Assembly (NCBI GenBank): GCA_030544685.1
Contig: CP086683.1
Location: forward strand, 372,001 to 436,000
Direction: 5' to 3'
From: Pseudomonas sp. B21_DOA
GTDB lineage: Bacteria; Pseudomonadota; Gammaproteobacteria; Pseudomonadales; Pseudomonadaceae
Length of the DNA stretch: 64,000 bases
Shown: one piece after another, positions 60,431 to 64,000 of the stretch
Layout: each line of letters opens with the position of its first letter
Position numbering within the stretch: the first letter of the stretch is position 1
Notes under the pieces: generated by a model
Databases searched by the model: none
The model's input: only the letters and a program-made list of their open reading frames with translations
Told to the model about the DNA's origin: nothing
Made by a program: the position numbers and the translations under genes

Positions 60431-61401
60431 CCGCGGCCAGTTCGCGCCCGGTGCCGGCGCACGTGCTGGACGCGGCGATTGCCTGGCAATTGACTCTCGA
60501 TTCGAGCACCGCGCTGGAACGCGAGGAGTTCGCCAAGTGGCATGCGGCGCATGAAGAACACGCCCGCGCCTGGCGCCAGCTGGGCATGCTCGATCAGCGT
60601 TTCAGCGTCGCCAAGGGCCCGGCGCGCAATGCGTTGCTGCAATCACGCGAAGGTATTCGCCGGCGCGTGCGCAAACTCGGCAGCGGGCTGGCCAGTGTAG
60701 TGATGGTCGTCGGGCTGGGGCTGTTTGTCAGTGAGCGCTATCTGCCGCTGGATTACTGGCTTGCCGATCAGCGTACCGCCACCGGTGAACAGCGCACCCT
60801 GCGCCTGTCCGACGGCACTCTGCTCAACCTCAACACCCACAGCGCGGTCGACGTACGCTTCGATGACAAGCGCCGCTTGATCGTGCTGCAGGAAGGCGAA
60901 ATCCTCATCGAGACCGGGCATGGCGATGCGCGGCCGTTTATCGTCGAAACCCGCGAAGGCAGCATGCGTGCGCTGGGCACGCGGTTTCTGGTCAAGCGCG
61001 AGGACGACGGCACGCGCCTGAGCGTGTTGCAGTCAGCGGTGGCGGCGCATGCCCAGGCGAACCCGCAAGAACAGATTCTGCGCGAAGGCCAGCAGGTGTT
61101 GCTGCGCAGTGACGGGCTGGGCTCGATTGCCGCCCTCGCCCCCGGCGCCGATGCATGGACGCGCGGCATGCTGGTGGTGGACAACGCGCGGCTCGGCGAT
61201 CTGGTGCATGAGCTGGGGCGCTATCGTCGTGGCCATCTGGGTGTGGCGCCCGAGGTGGCCGACCTGCGCATTACCGGCAGTTTTCCGTTGCATGACACCG
61301 ACAAGGCCCTGAGCGCATTGCTGCCGACCTTGCCGGTGCAGATCGAGCGGCATACGCCGTATTGGGTCACCGTGGCGAAGGCGGAGCCCTCCGCCCCTTG
61401 A
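60427..61401 (+). CDS. FecR-like anti-sigma regulator
   Basis: This 324-residue protein has a cytoplasmic DUF4880 N-terminal helix region, one transmembrane segment (about 80-98; GLASVVMVVGLGLFVSER), a periplasmic FecR domain (GEILIETGHGDARPF) and a C-terminal STN-interacting domain. It relays the signal from the outer-membrane receptor and both inhibits and activates its sigma partner. ATGA overlap with the sigma gene implies coupled translation. Confidence 0.93.
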   Translation: MTAASSRPVPAHVLDAAIAWQLTLDSSTALEREEFAKWHAAHEEHARAWRQLGMLDQRFSVAKGPARNALLQSREGIRRRVRKLGSGLASVVMVVGLGLFVSERYLPLDYWLADQRTATGEQRTLRLSDGTLLNLNTHSAVDVRFDDKRRLIVLQEGEILIETGHGDARPFIVETREGSMRALGTRFLVKREDDGTRLSVLQSAVAAHAQANPQEQILREGQQVLLRSDGLGSIAALAPGADAWTRGMLVVDNARLGDLVHELGRYRRGHLGVAPEVADLRITGSFPLHDTDKALSALLPTLPVQIERHTPYWVTVAKAEPSAP

Positions 61402-61404
61402 CAT

Positions 61405-61543
61405 GATCGTTCCCACGCTCTGCGTGGGAATGCAGCCCGGGACGCTCTGCGTCCCTGCCGAAGCGGACGCAGAGCGTCCAATGAGGCATTCCCACGCGGA
61501 GCATGGGAACGATCAATGTGGGAGCGAGCCTGCTCGCGAAGGC
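61405..61543. repeat. GTTCCCACGC palindrome cluster plus a REP between fecR and the receptor
   Basis: GATCGTTCCCACGCTCTGCG (from 61405) is matched by GCATGGGAACGATC ending at 61514, with inner GGACGC-type copies. A REP copy (TGTGGGAGCGAGCCTGCTCG, near 61517-61536) follows at once. The block fills most of the 257-bp fecR-receptor spacer. Confidence 0.88.
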
Positions 61544-61658
61544 GCCATCAGCCGCACAACCATTTCCTGCAAAAAGAATTTCCACCCAGCCCTATCACTT
61601 TTCCAATCTCGTCCGGCACACAGGCAATTGAGAAATATTTCCATTCAGGAGCCGCCGT

Positions 61659-64000
61659 ATGTCCCGTTCGCCAGACACCTTGTTGCGCCCCAGTCTGTTG
61701 GCTTTTGCCATCGCTTTCGGCACGCCGCTGATCAGCAGTCCGTTGCTCGCCGCCGAGCTAGCGTCCAGCGTGCGCGCCTACAACCTGCCGGCGGCGCCGC
61801 TGTCGACCACCCTGAACCAGATCGCCAGTCAGGGCGGCCTCGCCCTGTCGCTCAATCCTGCGCTGGCCGCCGGCAAGACCTCGGCACCGGTCAATGGCCA
61901 ATACGATGCCGCCGGTGCCCTGCGCGCGGCCTTGCGCGGTACCGGTCTGCAACTGGAACAGAGCAGCGCCGGCACCTACACCCTGGTGGCCGTGCCGGAA
62001 GGCACGCTGGCCCTGCCGGAAACTTCGGTCATCGGTGTGGAAAACTTCGAAAGCGCCTGGGGCCCGGTCGAAGGCTACACCGCGACCCGCACCGCCGCCG
62101 GCACCAAGACCGACACCGCCCTGGTCGAAGCACCGCGTTCGATCTCGGTGGCGACCCGCCAGCAAATGGACGACCGCAGCGTGCACAGCCTCGATGACGC
62201 CGTGCGCTACATGCCGGGCATCACCGCCAGCAGTTACGGCAGCGACACCCGCGCCGACTGGCTGCGCGTGCGCGGTTTCGAGCCGACCCAGTTTCTCGAT
62301 GGCCTGCCGCTGCCCAAAGGCGTGTATGCCAACCCGAAACAGGAAACCTGGAACCTCGACCGCCTCGCCCTGCTGCGTGGCCCGGCCTCGTCGGTGTACG
62401 GCCAGACCCCGCCGGGCGGTTTGCTCGACATGGTCAGCCGCCGCCCGAGCGCTGAAGCCAGCAGCGAAATCCAGCTGCAATACGGCAGCGACAATCACCG
62501 CCAGATCAACTTCGCCAGCACCGGCAAGATCGATGACGCCGGGCAGTTTCTCTATGGCCTCAGCGGCGTGGTGCGCGACAGCGGCACCCAGGTCGACCAC
62601 GTCGACAACAAGCGCTACAACATCGCGCCGAGCCTGACTTGGAACATCGATGACGACACCAAACTCACTCTGCTGAGCCAGTTCACCCGCGACGACACCG
62701 GCATCACCAGCCAGTTTCTGCCTATCCAGGGCACCAAAATCAAATCGCCGCTCGGTGATATTTCCCATCACAAGAATCTCGGCGATCCGGATTGGGAATA
62801 CTACGACCGCACCTACTACGCGTTGGGTTATGCCTTCGAACATCGGTTGAACGATGTCTGGCAGTTCAAACAGAACCTGCGCTACACCAAGTCGGACCTG
62901 TCGTTCCAGTCGCTGACACCCGGTTCCTACCCGTTCACCACCGTGGATGCAGAGGGCAACGTCGGCCGCACCAGCACCAGCGTCGACGAAGACATCAGCC
63001 AGTTTGCCGTGGACAACAACTTCCAGGCCGACTTCGCCACGGGTGAGATTCGCCACACCTTGCTGCTGGGTCTGGATCACCAGCGCAGCAACACCAACTA
63101 CACCTCGATTTTTGGCGATGGTCTGCAAACCAACGTCATCAACCCGATCTACGGCCAGCCGATCGTACGTCCAGCACGCTCCACCGCGTTTTACGACTAC
63201 AACCAGAAGACCTACCAGACCGGTCTCTACGTGCAGGATCAGATGGCTCTCGACCAGTGGCGCCTGACCCTCGGCGGCCGTGAAGACTGGGTGCACACCA
63301 GCACTGAATTCTTCAACAAGGGCGATGCCACCAATACCCAGCGCGACAAGAAATTCAGCGGCAACGCGGCGCTCAGCTACGTCTTCGATAACGGCTTCGT
63401 GCCGTATCTGTCCTACGCCGAGTCGTTCCAGCCGACCACTGGCGCCGATGTCACCTCGACCGGTTCGCTCAAGCCAACCGAAGGCAAGCAGTGGGAGCTG
63501 GGTATCAAATACCAGCCGCCGGGCAGCAAGACCCTGCTGACCGCCGCCGTGTATGACCTGACCCAGAAGAACGTCGCAGTGAACACCTTCGTCAACAACG
63601 TCTCGGTGACCAGCCAGACCGGTGAAGTGAAGGTCAAAGGTCTCGAGCTGGAAGCGGTGTCGGATGTGACCGACAACCTCAAAGTCATCGCCGCCTACAC
63701 CCTGGCCAAGTCCGAAGTGCAGAAAGGCGTCGACAAGGGCAACCGTCTGCAACTGATGCCCAACCAGCAGGCCTCGTTGTGGACCGACTACACCTGGCAC
63801 GCCGGCGTGCTCGACGGTTTCGGTATCGGTGCCGGCGTGCGCTACACCGGCAACACCTACGGCGACAAGGCCAACACCTGGCTGGGCAAGGCCGATGCCT
63901 ATACCGTGTTCGACGCCAGCGTGCATTATGATCTGGGCCGTCTGGACAACAGTTTGAAAGGTGCGTCGCTGGCGGTGAATGCGACCAACCTGTTCGACAA
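61659..64000 (+). CDS. TonB-dependent siderophore receptor with signalling domain, 3' end beyond the window
   Basis: The frame from ATG 61659 (AGGAG upstream) is open to the window edge, 780 codons so far. A signal peptide (about 1-31, LLAAEL) is followed by an STN signalling domain (about 45-110), a plug domain (EAPRSISVATRQQMDDRSVH; RVRGFEPTQFLDGLPLPKG) and a 22-strand-barrel region with a FhuA/FpvA-like TonB-receptor signature. The STN domain and adjacent FecI-FecR genes show that it reports siderophore binding. The ligand is unknown; FhuA/FiuA/FoxA-type hydroxamate receptors are the nearest impression. Confidence 0.92.
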   Translation, partial: MSRSPDTLLRPSLLAFAIAFGTPLISSPLLAAELASSVRAYNLPAAPLSTTLNQIASQGGLALSLNPALAAGKTSAPVNGQYDAAGALRAALRGTGLQLEQSSAGTYTLVAVPEGTLALPETSVIGVENFESAWGPVEGYTATRTAAGTKTDTALVEAPRSISVATRQQMDDRSVHSLDDAVRYMPGITASSYGSDTRADWLRVRGFEPTQFLDGLPLPKGVYANPKQETWNLDRLALLRGPASSVYGQTPPGGLLDMVSRRPSAEASSEIQLQYGSDNHRQINFASTGKIDDAGQFLYGLSGVVRDSGTQVDHVDNKRYNIAPSLTWNIDDDTKLTLLSQFTRDDTGITSQFLPIQGTKIKSPLGDISHHKNLGDPDWEYYDRTYYALGYAFEHRLNDVWQFKQNLRYTKSDLSFQSLTPGSYPFTTVDAEGNVGRTSTSVDEDISQFAVDNNFQADFATGEIRHTLLLGLDHQRSNTNYTSIFGDGLQTNVINPIYGQPIVRPARSTAFYDYNQKTYQTGLYVQDQMALDQWRLTLGGREDWVHTSTEFFNKGDATNTQRDKKFSGNAALSYVFDNGFVPYLSYAESFQPTTGADVTSTGSLKPTEGKQWELGIKYQPPGSKTLLTAAVYDLTQKNVAVNTFVNNVSVTSQTGEVKVKGLELEAVSDVTDNLKVIAAYTLAKSEVQKGVDKGNRLQLMPNQQASLWTDYTWHAGVLDGFGIGAGVRYTGNTYGDKANTWLGKADAYTVFDASVHYDLGRLDNSLKGASLAVNATNLFD

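Noticed and set aside
61758..63926. 722-codon minus-strand open frame
   Set aside because: It is the shadow of the TonB receptor gene in GC-rich DNA; it has low-complexity composition and no family motif, while the plus strand reads as a full receptor.

Overview
The window is a stretch of core chromosome from a Pseudomonas of the fluorescens/putida lineage. The evidence is GC-rich coding with tightly packed operons, the order rsmA-apaG-apaH-glpE / prkA-yeaH-spoVR / cca-folK-folB-plsY-tsaD-rpsU-dnaG-rpoD, a lysine monooxygenase (davBA) pair, a pqqFABCDE cluster, the bioBFHCD operon, and many intergenic REP-type palindromes of the kind common in fluorescent pseudomonads. I see no prophage, transposase, CRISPR array or rRNA.

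Layout. 1-7.2 kb: ribosome maturation and stress genes (rsmA end, apaGH, glpE), then the stationary-phase trio prkA-yeaH-spoVR. 7.2-15.9 kb: tRNA CCA-addition, folate (folK, folB), lipid (plsY), t6A (tsaD) and the macromolecular synthesis operon rpsU-dnaG-rpoD. 16.0-19.9 kb: a large sensor with GGDEF and EAL domains, then tRNA-Ile(CAU). 20.3-23.5 kb: an Lrp-type regulator with davB-davA (lysine to 5-aminovalerate). 23.5-31.2 kb: the PQQ cofactor genes pqqF-A-B-C-D-E plus an overlapping S9 peptidase. 31.3-34.0 kb: a small membrane protein, a class III aminotransferase and a divergent LysR regulator. 34.2-41.3 kb: three acyl-CoA dehydrogenases with a diguanylate cyclase inserted among them, all on the minus strand. 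41.6-46.6 kb: a small flagellar-rod-like protein and bioBFHCD (minus strand), divergent from comF. 47.6-56.2 kb: a ModE-like regulator, phoX, srkA, rarD, a GcvR-like ACT protein and malate synthase G. 56.4-64.0 kb: an orphan response regulator, a cNMP/CBS/DUF294 protein with a DnaQ-like exonuclease, and a FecI-FecR-TonB receptor iron-signalling system that runs off the window.

The most important caution is sequence quality. Eleven genes, including the essential dnaG, are broken by 14 single-base deletions. Every one lies in a homopolymer run, and adding one base of the same kind restores the full-length family protein. I read this as systematic under-calling of homopolymers and annotate those genes as intact-but-frameshifted CDSs.

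No wholly new multi-gene system is evident. The best leads are regulatory. A BirA-like operator lies inside the first codons of comF and overlaps a TTGACA promoter for bioB. A perfect 13-bp hairpin buries the pqqF ribosome-binding site and start codon. A terminator separates pqqA from pqqB, and a 14-nt palindrome sits in the pqqA leader. A PsrA-like site lies upstream of the third acyl-CoA dehydrogenase.
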